A DNA stretch of 64,000 nt from Mycobacterium sp. OAS707 (lineage in GTDB: Bacteria > Actinomycetota > Actinomycetes > Mycobacteriales > Mycobacteriaceae): NCBI RefSeq assembly GCF_014873705.1, contig NZ_JADBDS010000002.1, positions 930,001 to 994,000 on the forward strand. The letters are read 5' to 3'. The translations under genes were made by a program, and so were the position numbers. Below the pieces are notes generated by a model. That model was given only the letters and a program-made list of their open reading frames with translations, ran no database searches and was not told where the DNA came from. Shown one piece after another: positions 50,836 to 60,050 of the stretch (positions within the stretch are counted from its first letter, which is position 1; every line of letters starts with the position of its first letter).

Positions 50836-51462
50836 TCAAAGCCGTTGGGCCAGTTTGGCTTTGCCGGGACCGTCGAGGTCGTCGAGCGCGACGCGCCGGC
50901 CGGCCATCGCCATCAGCACCGCTTCGCCACTGCCCCGCACCTCGGGGCCCTTGCCGTAAGTCCAGTCGACGTCGGTGGCAACCAGACGCACCCCGCGAGT
51001 ACGCAGAGCCCCCCGAAGTCGCGGCGCCCACGTGGTGAAACCCAGTGCGATTCGCAATGATTCGGCAGGGATGTCTCGCGGAATCCCGAGCGGCCTTCGG
51101 ATGTCCTGCTGGTGAACCATCCCGTCGGTGAGCGCTATCCTGCCACCGAAGCCGGCCGTCAACCCGTGCGGCACGGCGTACTCACGCATCAGCGCCATCA
51201 ACTCCTCCGGCGACTTGCATGCGTACTCCGCAACCCCGACCACGTTGGCACCGCCCCGCGTTACCAGGCCTTTGGCCATGCGCCGCAACAGTTCTGCGCG
51301 ACTCAGCGGGTCGTAACCGATGACGTGCGCGACGACATCGCGCACCCGCCACTTCTCGCACAGAGTCGGGCTGTCCCACTGCTCAGCAGACAACCCCTCC
51401 AGCAGTGTGGCGAACTCCTCGCGCTCGGCCCGTGCCAACCGCATCGTGTCCGTTGACGTCAT
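50836..51462 (-). CDS. DinB-like maleylpyruvate-isomerase-type metal-binding protein
   Basis: A 208-residue protein of the TIGR03083/DinB_2 group. The helical bundle has the metal-site pattern ARAEREEFATLLEGLSAEQWDSPTLCEKWRVRDVVAHVIGYD, with His in VVAHV, and a further His in DGMVHQQDIRRPLG. Members include mycothiol-dependent isomerases and transferases. It is third in a leftward ArsR-SRPBCC-DinB operon, overlapping the SRPBCC stop by 4 bp, a combination that suggests stress or xenobiotic handling with mycothiol. Confidence 0.83.
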   Translation of the reverse strand: MTSTDTMRLARAEREEFATLLEGLSAEQWDSPTLCEKWRVRDVVAHVIGYDPLSRAELLRRMAKGLVTRGGANVVGVAEYACKSPEELMALMREYAVPHGLTAGFGGRIALTDGMVHQQDIRRPLGIPRDIPAESLRIALGFTTWAPRLRGALRTRGVRLVATDVDWTYGKGPEVRGSGEAVLMAMAGRRVALDDLDGPGKAKLAQRL

Positions 51463-51935
51463 TGGTCGAACAGGCCGGCGTAGCGGCCGAGATACAGCGG
51501 CCAACCTGCGTCGCCGTCGACGCCCGTTGCGACCGACTCCCAACCGTCACCGTGGCGTTCGATGTGCCGGTGTTCCAGCTCGACGCGTGTCCGCTCGGCC
51601 GACTCGGCAATGAACCGGACCTCCACCTCGCTGGTCCGGGTGAGGTCGGTTTCCAGCTGCCATGTCGGGCCGATGTCCCATGTGAAGACGACGCGGTTGG
51701 GCGGCTCGAAGACGAGGACACGCGCCCATTTGCACAGGCTGCCGTCCTCACCGCGGTCATAGATGTGTCCGCCGACGCGGCCCTCGAACACCGTCTCGGC
51801 GATCGGGACGTTCATCAGATTGTGTTCGCGCGGCTTGAAGTCTCCGAACCGCTCGGTGAATACGCGAAACGCCCTATCGAGTGGGGCATTGACGACCACG
51901 TCGTGACGGATGCTCACCGGTCGCGCTTGCGTCAT
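51459..51935 (-). CDS. SRPBCC (AHSA1-like) protein
   Basis: A 158-residue START-like protein: IRHDVVVNAPLDRAFRVFTERFGDFKP at the N-terminus, VGGHIYDRGEDGSLCKWARVLVFEPPNRVVFTWDI in the middle and a C-terminal helix (WPLYLGRYAGLFDQ). The hydrophobic cavity of this fold binds lipids or other small molecules. It is coupled to the ArsR gene before it and the DinB-like gene after it by 4-bp overlaps, a common pairing in actinobacteria. Confidence 0.87.
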   Translation of the reverse strand: MTQARPVSIRHDVVVNAPLDRAFRVFTERFGDFKPREHNLMNVPIAETVFEGRVGGHIYDRGEDGSLCKWARVLVFEPPNRVVFTWDIGPTWQLETDLTRTSEVEVRFIAESAERTRVELEHRHIERHGDGWESVATGVDGDAGWPLYLGRYAGLFDQ

Positions 51936-52252
51936 GATTCGTCTCCCTCCAGATGTTCGACGGTGTCCTTGAAGCCGGCCAAGGCCTGCACCCAGAACCG
52001 GTCGAGGTCGGCTCGCAAGGCTTCGAGCCCTGTCGGGTCCAACTGGTAGACCCGTCGGGTGCCTGCCGCACGGTCGCGCACCAGGCCTGCGCGTTTGAGG
52101 ACTTTCAGGTGTTGCGATACCGCGGGCCTGCTGACGGGCAGGTCGCGGGCGATTTCGCCCACCGCCATCGGCCCATGTGCGAGACGTTCCACGATCGACC
52201 GCCGGGTGCGGTCGGCGAGCGCGACCCAGACGTCATCTTGGTAAGTCGGCAC
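51932..52252 (-). CDS. ArsR-family transcriptional regulator
   Basis: A 106-residue winged-helix protein: VWVALADRTRRSIVERLAHGPMAVGEIARDLPVSRPAVSQHLKVLKRAGLVRDRAAGTRRVYQLD. No metal-binding cysteines are present (the ELCVCDL motif is missing), so it senses something other than metals, perhaps the SRPBCC ligand. First in its operon; it is likely to be autoregulated, but the 33-bp gap to the STAS stop upstream contains only TAAGTTACCACTTA (52259-52272), an imperfect palindrome that may be its operator. Confidence 0.88.
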   Translation of the reverse strand: MPTYQDDVWVALADRTRRSIVERLAHGPMAVGEIARDLPVSRPAVSQHLKVLKRAGLVRDRAAGTRRVYQLDPTGLEALRADLDRFWVQALAGFKDTVEHLEGDES

Positions 52253-52285
52253 GAACCGTAAGTTACCACTTACCGATATGGCTGA

Positions 52286-52624
52286 TCAATGCTCGTCGAG
52301 TGCAGCAGTCTTCGGGTGTGGCACTTCGATGGCGACCAACTCGGCGAGGCCACTGATGGTGAGGCTGCGCATCAGCACGGAGTTGACGATCAGGTGAATG
52401 TGGTCGGCTACGTGGTACAGCGCATTGATGGCTGAGCTGTCGAGGTACTCGACTGCTGTGAGATCGACGGTGAGCCGTTCGCCGCTCTTCGCTGCCGTCG
52501 CGGTGGACTCGGTGAGGGCCTCGCTGAAGGAGTCGATGTTGCTGAGGTCGATTTCCCCGACCGCGATGAGAACAAGGTTTCCGTTGTCGCCGCGCGCGAT
52601 CTCGAGCGTCAGCGACGCGGACAT
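52286..52624 (-). CDS. STAS-domain anti-anti-sigma factor
   Basis: A 112-residue protein if started at the ATG at 52624, which overlaps the phosphatase stop (TGATG). The phosphorylatable Ser is in EYLDSSAINALY near residue 56. Anti-anti-sigma factors, when dephosphorylated, bind an anti-sigma kinase and free the stress sigma factor. Its partner phosphatase is the gene immediately upstream. It probably feeds into SigF, but no sigma or anti-sigma gene is in the window. Confidence 0.9.
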   Translation of the reverse strand: MSASLTLEIARGDNGNLVLIAVGEIDLSNIDSFSEALTESTATAAKSGERLTVDLTAVEYLDSSAINALYHVADHIHLIVNSVLMRSLTISGLAELVAIEVPHPKTAALDEH

Positions 52625-55140
52625 CAACCGACCCTAGCGGTCAGGTGAACCGTGGTTCCGGCAATGCCGGGCTGGATGGCAACCTCCTGCATGAGCCCGC
52701 GCATCAGTGCGATGCCCCGACCGCGAGTGGAGTCCCTCGTCGGCTGCGGAGGTTTCCACGAGCCGGAGTCAGTGATGGTCAAGTGCACCCGGTCGACCAG
52801 TGCCGTCGCGTCCATGCTGATGACTCCGTTCGGGTTGTCGCGGTGACCATGCTCGATCGCGTTGGCGACCGCCTCTCCCGCAGCGATGAGTAAGTCCATA
52901 CTTTGATCCGGATTGACCATGGCTCGTTTCAGCCAGCCGCGTAGGGCATGCCGAGCGGCCGCGAGTTGGCTTGCGTGCGCTGGAAATTCAAGCGCGAGCG
53001 GGCCCGGGTGGCGGTAGAGCAACACGACCACGTCGTCCTGATACCCGCCTGCCGGCGCGACACCGGACATGATCTGGTTCGCCAGATCGTCCATTGTTGA
53101 CGCGCGACCGTCCCGCACCACCTCGGCTACTCGGGAGATACCGTCGTCGAGTCCTCTTCTGCGACGTTCGATCAAGCCGTCGGTGTAGAGCAGCAGAGTC
53201 GCGCGCGGCGGGAGGGTCACCCGCGCTTCGGGGCGCGACCAGTTCGGCCGTACTCCCAACGCAATGGTGTGGCCGTCCTCGAGAATCCGAATAGCGCCGT
53301 CGGCTTCGACGAGGATGGGCGGCGGGTGCCCGGCACTGGAGTACACCAGCTCACCGGTCTCGGGGTTGAGCACGCCGCAGACGACCGTGGTGCATCGGGC
53401 GCCGGGAAGGTGCGAAGCGAAGCGATCCATTCCCTGCAAGGCCGCCCCCGGGCTGGCGTCGCTGAACAGCAGCGCACGGCAGGCGCTGCGCACCTGTCCC
53501 ATCACGGTGGCAGCGGCCAGGCCGTGACCGACGCAGTCGCCGACGATCAGCGCGATGCGCCCGTCCTCGAGTTCGACGATGTCGTACCAGTCACCGCCCA
53601 CCTGGAGGGGTCGACTTGCGGCCTGATAGCGCGCCGCGAATCCGGCCGGTAGCTCGGCGGGACCGAGGATTGCGTGTTGCAGCGCAAGGGCGGTTTCGCG
53701 CTGTTTGTCCACCTGATGCACCCGCTGCAGCCCCTGGCCGAGGCGGCCTGCCAGCACCGTCAGCAACGTCTGGTCCTCCAGCGTGAACGACCTCTGCTCA
53801 GCGAGCTCGATCCAGACCACAAGCACCCCCTCGGGATGCTGCAGCGCGATGCCCGTCGCGCCCGGCGGCATGGTGTTCGGGGAGCTGAGAAGATCGCCGT
53901 CGCGCAATTCCGTGATCAGCTGTTGGGTCTGAGGCGGCAGGTCGCTCCACGTCGCCGGCTCGCCGACCGACACCACATCTGGTGCACCATCGGCTCGTTC
54001 ACCCGGGGTCGTGAAGGTGACCGCGAGTACCCGGCGCGCCCGCCACAGTCGGCGAAGTTCCTCCGCGGCGGCGCGCAACGCGTCCTCGACGGTGTCGGCC
54101 TGGGCGAGTTCCTGGTTGAGCGCATGCTCGCGACCTGCTGCCAGTGCCAACGCGATCGCAGCGTGCCGGGCGAAGTCGCTCACGAGGTCGAGGTAGTCGT
54201 TGCCGAACGGCGTCTGTTGAGGCTGACGGGCGATGGCGATCACCCCGAGCACCCTGCCGTCGGCGATGAGCGGTATCACGATCGCGGAGCGCTCCCCGAC
54301 ATCGGTGAACCCCTCGATGGGATATTGAAAGGAGTCCGTGATCAGCGGTATCCCGCGACGCGCGACGCCGCCGGTGGTGGAGCCGTCCATCGGTACCTGC
54401 TGACCGATCACCTGCGACGCGTACCGGCCCGCCGTGGCGGCCACGACCAGCGTGTCGACTTGATCTGGCAGGTCAGGCTCCCGCGGCACCAGCAATATCG
54501 CCTGCTCTGCATCGGCCAGCTCGAGCGCCCGGTTCACAATGAGCTGCAGCGGTCCCATTTGGGGATCGCCGGAAAGCAGCGCGGTGGTGATCTCGCGGCT
54601 GGCGCTCGTCCATTTCGCCGCTTCGCGTTCTCTCTCGAAAAGTCGAGCGTTGTCGATTGCGGCTGCCGCCGCCGTCGTCAGTGCGCGGACGGCGCCTTCC
54701 TGGGAATCGGAGAACACCCGGCCCGGCCGGTCGTCCGCAAGATAGAGAATTCCAAAATCGGTGCCCCGCACGGTGATTGGCGCCCCGAGGAGTGCTCGTA
54801 GCGGTGGCTTGTGTGCGCTGAGCACCTCGCCATGCGGATGCGCGCTCAAGTCATCGAGGCGCAGTCCCTCGCCGATGGGAAGCTCGCCGAGCCGACGCGC
54901 AGTCTCGTCGTCGATGCCCGCGTGCACACCCGAGACCAGGCTGCCGTCTGACGCGCGCAGTCTCAGCACCCCGTACCGAGCGCCGGCCAGCTCGATCGCC
55001 GCGTTGACGATCCGTTTGAGGGTCACGTCCAAGTCCAGGTCGGAACCGATCTCGACGATCGCCCGCACCAGCTGTTCCAACTGGTCGCGGGCTGCCGCTA
55101 GCTCATCTAGCTGATTACGCTCGCCCTGGGGGTCTTCCAT
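52624..55140 (-). CDS. Multi-GAF sensor phosphatase with PP2C and ATPase domains (RsbU-like)
   Basis: An 838-residue protein. Order: a GAF domain (about residues 25-170, ELAGARYGVLRLRASDGSL), a second GAF (about 190-345), a third weaker GAF (about 350-485), a SpoIIE/PP2C phosphatase (about 495-700, GGDWYDIVELEDGR, VGDCVGHGLAAA, LYTDGLIERRR, QDDVVVLLY) and a C-terminal GHKL ATPase (about 705-838, AAGEAVANAIEHGH, GRGIALMRGLM). The phosphatase should dephosphorylate the STAS protein encoded next, and the ATPase half resembles an anti-sigma kinase, so both activities lie in one polypeptide. There is no membrane segment; the signal is probably a cytoplasmic small molecule. Confidence 0.92.
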   Translation of the reverse strand: MEDPQGERNQLDELAAARDQLEQLVRAIVEIGSDLDLDVTLKRIVNAAIELAGARYGVLRLRASDGSLVSGVHAGIDDETARRLGELPIGEGLRLDDLSAHPHGEVLSAHKPPLRALLGAPITVRGTDFGILYLADDRPGRVFSDSQEGAVRALTTAAAAAIDNARLFEREREAAKWTSASREITTALLSGDPQMGPLQLIVNRALELADAEQAILLVPREPDLPDQVDTLVVAATAGRYASQVIGQQVPMDGSTTGGVARRGIPLITDSFQYPIEGFTDVGERSAIVIPLIADGRVLGVIAIARQPQQTPFGNDYLDLVSDFARHAAIALALAAGREHALNQELAQADTVEDALRAAAEELRRLWRARRVLAVTFTTPGERADGAPDVVSVGEPATWSDLPPQTQQLITELRDGDLLSSPNTMPPGATGIALQHPEGVLVVWIELAEQRSFTLEDQTLLTVLAGRLGQGLQRVHQVDKQRETALALQHAILGPAELPAGFAARYQAASRPLQVGGDWYDIVELEDGRIALIVGDCVGHGLAAATVMGQVRSACRALLFSDASPGAALQGMDRFASHLPGARCTTVVCGVLNPETGELVYSSAGHPPPILVEADGAIRILEDGHTIALGVRPNWSRPEARVTLPPRATLLLYTDGLIERRRRGLDDGISRVAEVVRDGRASTMDDLANQIMSGVAPAGGYQDDVVVLLYRHPGPLALEFPAHASQLAAARHALRGWLKRAMVNPDQSMDLLIAAGEAVANAIEHGHRDNPNGVISMDATALVDRVHLTITDSGSWKPPQPTRDSTRGRGIALMRGLMQEVAIQPGIAGTTVHLTARVG

Positions 55141-55264
55141 CCGCGCAAAACCTCTTAACAGTCACTCACTTCGGAACAGCGAACGCGACCACACACTGGA
55201 AACCGGACGACCGCCACCTATCTGTGTACCCAGCGAAGCGCCCGAGTACCCATGTAAAACCGGG

Positions 55265-56104
55265 TTACTGCTCAGCCAGTTGCACGGCAACGCCGACCGC
55301 ACCGCCACCCACGTGAACCGACAACAGCGGCCCCATGTCGGTCACGACAAGCGACTCGATCTGGGGCAGCCGCGTCGTCAACGCCGCGCCGATCTCGTCG
55401 GCGGCGTCGTGATTGTCGACATGATGGACCGCGATCGCCGCCTGCCGCTCCCCGACGACTTCGGCGACCCGATCCACCATCGCCGCGTGCGCCTTGGACA
55501 CGGTGCGGATCCGCTGATCGAGCACGAGCCGCCCGTCGACGTCGAGACACAGCAGCGGCTTCAGCGACAATGCCGTGCCGAGCCGCGACGCTCCCTTGCT
55601 GATACGCCCGCTGCGTCGCAGGTTGTCCAGCCGGTGCACGACGACGAACACGTGCCCGCGCGACTGCGCCGTACGGGCCACCGCTTCAACGGCATCCAGA
55701 TCGGCACCCGAGCCCGCCGCACGCGCGGCTGCCAGCGCAATGAAGCCCACGCCCATCGCCGCCGACCGCGAATTCACTACCCGCACCGCGGGACCGAAGT
55801 CACGCGCAGTCAGCGCCGCCGAACTGTAGGTGCTCGACAGCGCCGCCGAAAGATGCACGGCCACAACGCCGCCGCCGTCGCTGTCGGTCAACGCCTGTTG
55901 ATAGATCTCGGCGAGTTCTGCGGGTGTGGCACCGGCTGTCGTCACGCGCGGACGGTCGTGGATGTCGTAGGGCACGTCGTCGATGCCGTCACGCAGGTCA
56001 GTTCCGTCGACCAAGACGTGCAGAGGCACCTGCCGGATGTCGTACTCTTTGAGCTCGTCTGGCCCCAGCCGCGACGACGAGTCGGTGACGACGACGACCG
56101 GCAT
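55265..56104 (-). CDS. DegV-family fatty-acid-binding protein (Rv2417c type)
   Basis: A 279-residue protein started at the ATG at 56104. VVVVTDSSSRLGPDELKEYDI and VTTAGATPAELAEIYQQAL are the fatty-acid-head-group region of DegV, followed by HLSAALSSTYSSAALTARDF and the C-terminal HHVDNHDAADEIGAALTTRLP. DegV/FakB proteins present fatty acids to a fatty acid kinase in Firmicutes; no kinase is adjacent here. It marks the point where the conserved order of the right flank resumes. Confidence 0.92.
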   Translation of the reverse strand: MPVVVVTDSSSRLGPDELKEYDIRQVPLHVLVDGTDLRDGIDDVPYDIHDRPRVTTAGATPAELAEIYQQALTDSDGGGVVAVHLSAALSSTYSSAALTARDFGPAVRVVNSRSAAMGVGFIALAAARAAGSGADLDAVEAVARTAQSRGHVFVVVHRLDNLRRSGRISKGASRLGTALSLKPLLCLDVDGRLVLDQRIRTVSKAHAAMVDRVAEVVGERQAAIAVHHVDNHDAADEIGAALTTRLPQIESLVVTDMGPLLSVHVGGGAVGVAVQLAEQ

Positions 56105-56106
56105 GA

Positions 56107-56835
56107 CTACCGCGAATCCTCTTGCGGCACGCCGGCTTCGGCGAGCGCCTTGAGCATCAGCTCGGCCACTGCCTGGTGCGCCTCGAAGTTCCAGTGAATA
56201 CCGTCGGGGTTGCCCCGACCGCTCATCACTTCCTCCTCTACAGCCGCCTTGAGGTCGACGAGCGGCACATCGTGCTCCTCGGCCCATGCAGTGATCGCCC
56301 TGGCCGTGCCTTCGCGGCCGTGGTGGGCCTTGCCGTAGGTCTCGGCGATGTGCACCGACGGCAGCGACGCGACGACGGGTATACCCGGCCTGTTGAAATC
56401 GATTGCTCCACGGGTCATTTCGAGATATTCGACCGAAACATGCGGAGGAAGGGCTGCGCGGGAGATCGGCGACAGCCGGGGCTGGACCCAACCGTAGCCG
56501 TCGCGAACCCAGCGCCGCAGCCAGGCCGGCCGGACATATCTGATCAGCTCACGCAGCGCTGTTGGCAGCGGCGACGGCAGCGAATCCATGCCGCCGGTCG
56601 CGAAGACCACCGCGCCCGCCCGTGGCAACGCCGCCCACGCCCGCGGGTCCTGAGTGGCCGCCCACCAGATGTCGCGACAGGTCCAACCGATCCGGCCGAT
56701 CACCTCGACATCCCAACCCAGTTGTGTGGCAACGATATTCGGCCAGATTCGCGGATCGTCGGCGGGCAGCCCGCCGGTCGGGCCGTAGTAGGACAGCGAG
56801 TCGCAGAAGACCAGAAGGGTCTTGTCAGAGGACAT
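56107..56835 (-). CDS. octT: Diglucosylglycerate octanoyltransferase
   Basis: A 242-residue SGNH-type protein started at the ATG at 56835. The nucleophile motif is [15 protein letters not shown] with Ser13, Gly and Asn-type oxyanion blocks follow ([10 protein letters not shown]), and the C-terminal [11 protein letters not shown] carries the Asp-x2-His pair. It matches Rv2418c, which transfers octanoate to diglucosylglycerate in methylglucose lipopolysaccharide synthesis. It overlaps gpgP by 11 bp and precedes degV by 2 bp. Confidence 0.92.
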   Translation of the reverse strand: MSSDKTLLVFCDSLSYYGPTGGLPADDPRIWPNIVATQLGWDVEVIGRIGWTCRDIWWAATQDPRAWAALPRAGAVVFATGGMDSLPSPLPTALRELIRYVRPAWLRRWVRDGYGWVQPRLSPISRAALPPHVSVEYLEMTRGAIDFNRPGIPVVASLPSVHIAETYGKAHHGREGTARAITAWAEEHDVPLVDLKAAVEEEVMSGRGNPDGIHWNFEAHQAVAELMLKALAEAGVPQEDSR

Positions 56836-57493
56836 CGTTGGCGACCTGGGCCGAGGCGTTCCACACATCGAGTCGCCAGCGGATGTCCTCCGCAGCGGCA
56901 TCGGGCCGCGAATGGCCGGACAGCTGCACCCAGCTGGCGTTGCCCATGCCGCCGAGCGCCGGCCAGTTGTCGACCGGCAGGCCAAGCAGCGCGGCCGTCA
57001 ACGCCGCGATCAGTCCGCCGTGCGCGACGAGAACCACGGGGCGCTCGGGATCATCGACACCCCACTCGGTTTGGTCGGCGACCAACTCGGCCAGCAGCGG
57101 CATGCTGCGCGCCGCGACATCGACACGGCTTTCACCACCGTGCGGCGCCCAGCGCGCGTCGTCGCGCCACGCCAGCCGCGCACCCGGCGCCGCGGCATCC
57201 ACTTCGAGATGAGTCATCCCCTGCCAGTCGCCGAGGTGCGTCTCACGCAGCCGGGTGTCGACGAGCACCGGCTGACCTGACCGCTCACCCAATGCGACAG
57301 CGGTGTCCAATGCCCGCCGCAGATCCGACGAAACGATGACCAGCGGCTGCCGTTTCGCAAGCACTTCCGCGGCGGCGGCGGCCTGGTCGCGGCCGAGGTC
57401 GGACAGCTCGGTGTCGAGTTGGCCCTGCATGCGGCTGCCCGCGTTGTAGTTGGTCTGCCCGTGGCGCAACATCACCAGCCTGCGCACCCTCAT
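56825..57493 (-). CDS. gpgP: Glucosyl-3-phosphoglycerate phosphatase
   Basis: A 222-residue histidine phosphatase. The catalytic His11 is in [27 protein letters not shown], with Arg10 beside it; [12 protein letters not shown] supplies the acid/base Glu and [17 protein letters not shown] the second His. It removes phosphate from glucosyl-3-phosphoglycerate, the second step of methylglucose lipopolysaccharide synthesis. It sits between rsfS (4-bp overlap) and octT, matching Rv2418c-Rv2420c. Confidence 0.95.
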   Translation of the reverse strand: MRVRRLVMLRHGQTNYNAGSRMQGQLDTELSDLGRDQAAAAAEVLAKRQPLVIVSSDLRRALDTAVALGERSGQPVLVDTRLRETHLGDWQGMTHLEVDAAAPGARLAWRDDARWAPHGGESRVDVAARSMPLLAELVADQTEWGVDDPERPVVLVAHGGLIAALTAALLGLPVDNWPALGGMGNASWVQLSGHSRPDAAAEDIRWRLDVWNASAQVANDVL

Positions 57494-57858
57494 GGCGACG
57501 CTTCCAGATCCACCGGCACGATGGGGCAGTCGCGCCACAACCGGTCGAGGGCGTAGAAGTCACGCTCGTCCTGATGCTGGATGTGCACCACGATGTCGAC
57601 GTAGTCCAGCAGGGTCCATCGGCCCTCGCGGGCGCCTTCGCGACGGGCCGGCTTGTATCCGGCGATACGCATCTTCTCCTCGACCTCGTCGACGATCGCG
57701 TTGACCTGCCGCTCGTTCGACGCCGACGCGATGACGAAGCAGTCGGTGATGACGAGCTGTCCGGACACATCGATGATGACGACATCTTGGGCGAGCTTCT
57801 CGGACGCGGCGCGCGCGGCGACGGTGGCCATCGCGACCGCTTCATCGGTGGCGGTCAT
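57490..57858 (-). CDS. rsfS: Ribosomal silencing factor RsfS
   Basis: A 122-residue protein started at the ATG at 57858. The DUF143 pattern is complete: [39 protein letters not shown], then [34 protein letters not shown]. RsfS binds ribosomal protein L14 and blocks subunit joining in starvation. It overlaps nadD and gpgP by 4 bp each. Confidence 0.96.
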   Translation of the reverse strand: MTATDEAVAMATVAARAASEKLAQDVVIIDVSGQLVITDCFVIASASNERQVNAIVDEVEEKMRIAGYKPARREGAREGRWTLLDYVDIVVHIQHQDERDFYALDRLWRDCPIVPVDLEASP

Positions 57859-58496
57859 ATCTTCCCGTCTTTCGTCGCCGCCGGTTGGGCAGCGTAGAGG
57901 TCCCGCTTCGCGACGTATTGCACAACGCCGTCGGGCACCAGATACCAGATCGGCCGGTTCTCCTCGGCGCGCTTGCGGCAGTCCGTCGACGAGATCGAGA
58001 GCGCGGGCACCTCGACGAGCGTCAACGCGTCCGCAGGCAGTTCGGCGACCGCAGCCGCGATGTGCTTGCCGTCCAGTTCGTAGCCGGGCCTGCTGACGCC
58101 CACGAATTTGGCGATCGAAAACATGTCCTCCCAGTTCTGCCACGACAGGATCGAGGCCAGTGCGTCGGCGCCGGTGATGAAGTAGAGGTCCGTGTCGGGG
58201 TTCAGCGCCCGCAGGTCGCGCAGCGTGTCCTTGGTGTAGGTAGGACCGCGGCGGTCGATGTCCACCCGGCTGACCGAGAACCTCGGGTTTGACGCGGTAG
58301 CGATGACGGTCATCAGGTAGCGGTCCTCGGCGGCGGTCACATAGCGGTGGTCCTTCTGCCAGGGCTGACCGGTCGGCACGAACACTACTTCGTCGAGCTC
58401 GAAGAGATCGGCGACCTCACTTGCCGCGACCAGGTGGCCGTTGTGGATGGGGTCGAACGTCCCACCCATCACCCCCAGCCGCCGTCGCGAAGTCAC
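57855..58496 (-). CDS. nadD: Nicotinate-nucleotide adenylyltransferase
   Basis: A 213-residue nucleotidyltransferase. [22 protein letters not shown] contains the GxFDPxHxGH nucleotide-binding motif; [10 protein letters not shown] and the C-terminal [15 protein letters not shown] complete the signature. It makes nicotinate adenine dinucleotide in NAD synthesis. It leads the nadD-rsfS-gpgP-octT-degV operon, and a large inverted repeat lies just upstream. Confidence 0.96.
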   Translation of the reverse strand: MTSRRRLGVMGGTFDPIHNGHLVAASEVADLFELDEVVFVPTGQPWQKDHRYVTAAEDRYLMTVIATASNPRFSVSRVDIDRRGPTYTKDTLRDLRALNPDTDLYFITGADALASILSWQNWEDMFSIAKFVGVSRPGYELDGKHIAAAVAELPADALTLVEVPALSISSTDCRKRAEENRPIWYLVPDGVVQYVAKRDLYAAQPAATKDGKI

Positions 58497-58540
58497 AAAC
58501 AGCCAGCTTACGGGAGGGGCGCACGCGACTCTCCCTGCGC

Positions 58541-58598
58541 CGAACGTGGGTTACCGTCACGCTTCAGCCGCTCTAGACGTGCGGGTAACCCACGTTCG
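58541..58598. repeat. Intergenic inverted repeat between nadD and the VWA gene
   Basis: CGAACGTGGGTTACC (58541-58555) and GGTAACCCACGTTCG (58584-58598) form a perfect 15-bp inverted repeat with a 28-base loop. It follows the VWA stop and precedes the nadD start, both leftward, so it may end VWA-operon transcription. The long loop and AT-balanced stem are unlike the other terminators in this window. Confidence 0.6.
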
Positions 58599-58604
58599 CG
58601 GGGA

Positions 58605-60050
58605 TTAGACGGGCAGCAGCGCGTCGATGACTCCTGCCAGCTGCTTGGCCGACCGGCATTCGTGCATGGTGATGACGTCCTGATACCGCGGCACCGCCGA
58701 GTCGCCGCTGCCCCACAAGTGCTTGGGCTCGGGATTCAGCCAGTGCGCGTGCCTGCTGGCGTTGACCATGTGGGCCAACAGCTCGGTCTCCGGGTTGCGG
58801 TAGTTGTTGCGCCCGTCGCCCAGCACCAACAGCGAGCTGCGCGGCGAGAGCACGTTCGGCCACTTCTCCATGAACGACACGAACGCGTTGCCGTAATCGG
58901 AGTGACCGTCGCGGGTGTACACGCCTGCCTCGCGGGTGATGCGCTGCACCGCGACAGCGAGATCGGAGTCGGGCCCGAACAGCTCGGTCACCTCGTCGGT
59001 GGTGTCGATGAAGGCGAAGACGCGAACTCTGGAGAACTGCTGACGCAACGCATGCACCAGCATCAGCGTGAAGTGGCTGAAGCCGGCCACCGAACCGGAT
59101 ACGTCGCACAACACGACGAGCTCGGGCCGCGCGGGATGCGGCTTTTTGAGCACGACGTCGATCGGGACGCCGCCGGTCGACATCGACTTGCGCAGCGTCT
59201 TGCGCATGTCGATCTCACCTGCGCGCGACCGGCGCCGCCGCGCGGCCAGCCGAGTCGCGAGCGTGCGTGCCAGCGGCTGAACCACCCGACGCATGTTGCG
59301 CAGCTGTTCACCTGAGGCGCGCAGGAATTCGACGTTCTCGGCGAGCTGCGGGACACCGTACATCTGCACGTGCTCGCGGCCAAGCTGCTCCGCGGTGCGG
59401 CGCTTGGTCTCCGCCTCCACCATCTTGCGCAGCTGCGCGATGCGTTGGGCGGCAAGCGCTTTGGCGATTTGCTCCTGCGACGGCGTCGGCTCGTCGCCGT
59501 ACGGTGCCAGCAGCCCCGCCAGCAGCCTGCCTTCGAGGTCGTCCAGGCTCATGGCTTTGAGCGCCTGATACGACGAGTACGACGGCCCGCGGCTGGACTG
59601 GTAGCGGCCATAAGCCTCGACGATCTGGGCGATCATCGCCGCCAGCCGCTCGTCCATGTTGGCCAGATCGGCGTTCTCGCTGAGCATGTCGATGAGCGCG
59701 CTGCGCAGCGCCTCGATGTCCTCGGGCGGCAGGCCCTGCTCGACGTCGTCGGACTCGTCGTCGTCCTCCAGCACCGTTCTGGCGCCGAGCGCCGCGGGGA
59801 AGAACAAGTCGAACATCGCGTCGTAGGTGTCGCGGTGGTCGGAGCGGCGCAACACCGCACACGCGAAGCCCTCGCGCAATGCCTCACGGTCGCCAAGGCC
59901 CAAAACGGACAACACGCGGCCGGCGTCGACGGTCTCCGACGGCCCGACCGAAATGCCTTGCTTGCGTAGCGCTTCGACGAACTCCACCAAATGCCCCGGC
60001 AGGCCGTGAGGGGCCAGCGGCTGAGGCGGGCGGGTGCGGCGGGCGGCCAT
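58605..60050 (-). CDS. VWA-domain protein, CoxE-like (Rv2425c type)
   Basis: A 481-residue protein started at the ATG at 60050. The N-terminal 300 residues are helical and charged (an acidic stretch DDDESDDVEQGLPPEDIEAL near residue 98). The C-terminal von Willebrand A domain has the metal site LCDVSGSVAGFSHFTLMLVHAL (Asp-x-Ser-x-Ser). Such proteins pair with MoxR ATPases as chaperones that insert metals or mature complexes. Its start touches the stop of the MoxR gene upstream, so they form one unit. Confidence 0.9.
   Translation of the reverse strand: MAARRTRPPQPLAPHGLPGHLVEFVEALRKQGISVGPSETVDAGRVLSVLGLGDREALREGFACAVLRRSDHRDTYDAMFDLFFPAALGARTVLEDDDESDDVEQGLPPEDIEALRSALIDMLSENADLANMDERLAAMIAQIVEAYGRYQSSRGPSYSSYQALKAMSLDDLEGRLLAGLLAPYGDEPTPSQEQIAKALAAQRIAQLRKMVEAETKRRTAEQLGREHVQMYGVPQLAENVEFLRASGEQLRNMRRVVQPLARTLATRLAARRRRSRAGEIDMRKTLRKSMSTGGVPIDVVLKKPHPARPELVVLCDVSGSVAGFSHFTLMLVHALRQQFSRVRVFAFIDTTDEVTELFGPDSDLAVAVQRITREAGVYTRDGHSDYGNAFVSFMEKWPNVLSPRSSLLVLGDGRNNYRNPETELLAHMVNASRHAHWLNPEPKHLWGSGDSAVPRYQDVITMHECRSAKQLAGVIDALLPV

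Noticed and set aside
55141-55264. SigF-type promoter upstream of the RsbU-like gene
   Set aside because: GGGTAC and GTTT sequences are present on the minus strand, but their spacing (5 or about 25 bp) does not fit the 15-17 bp needed.
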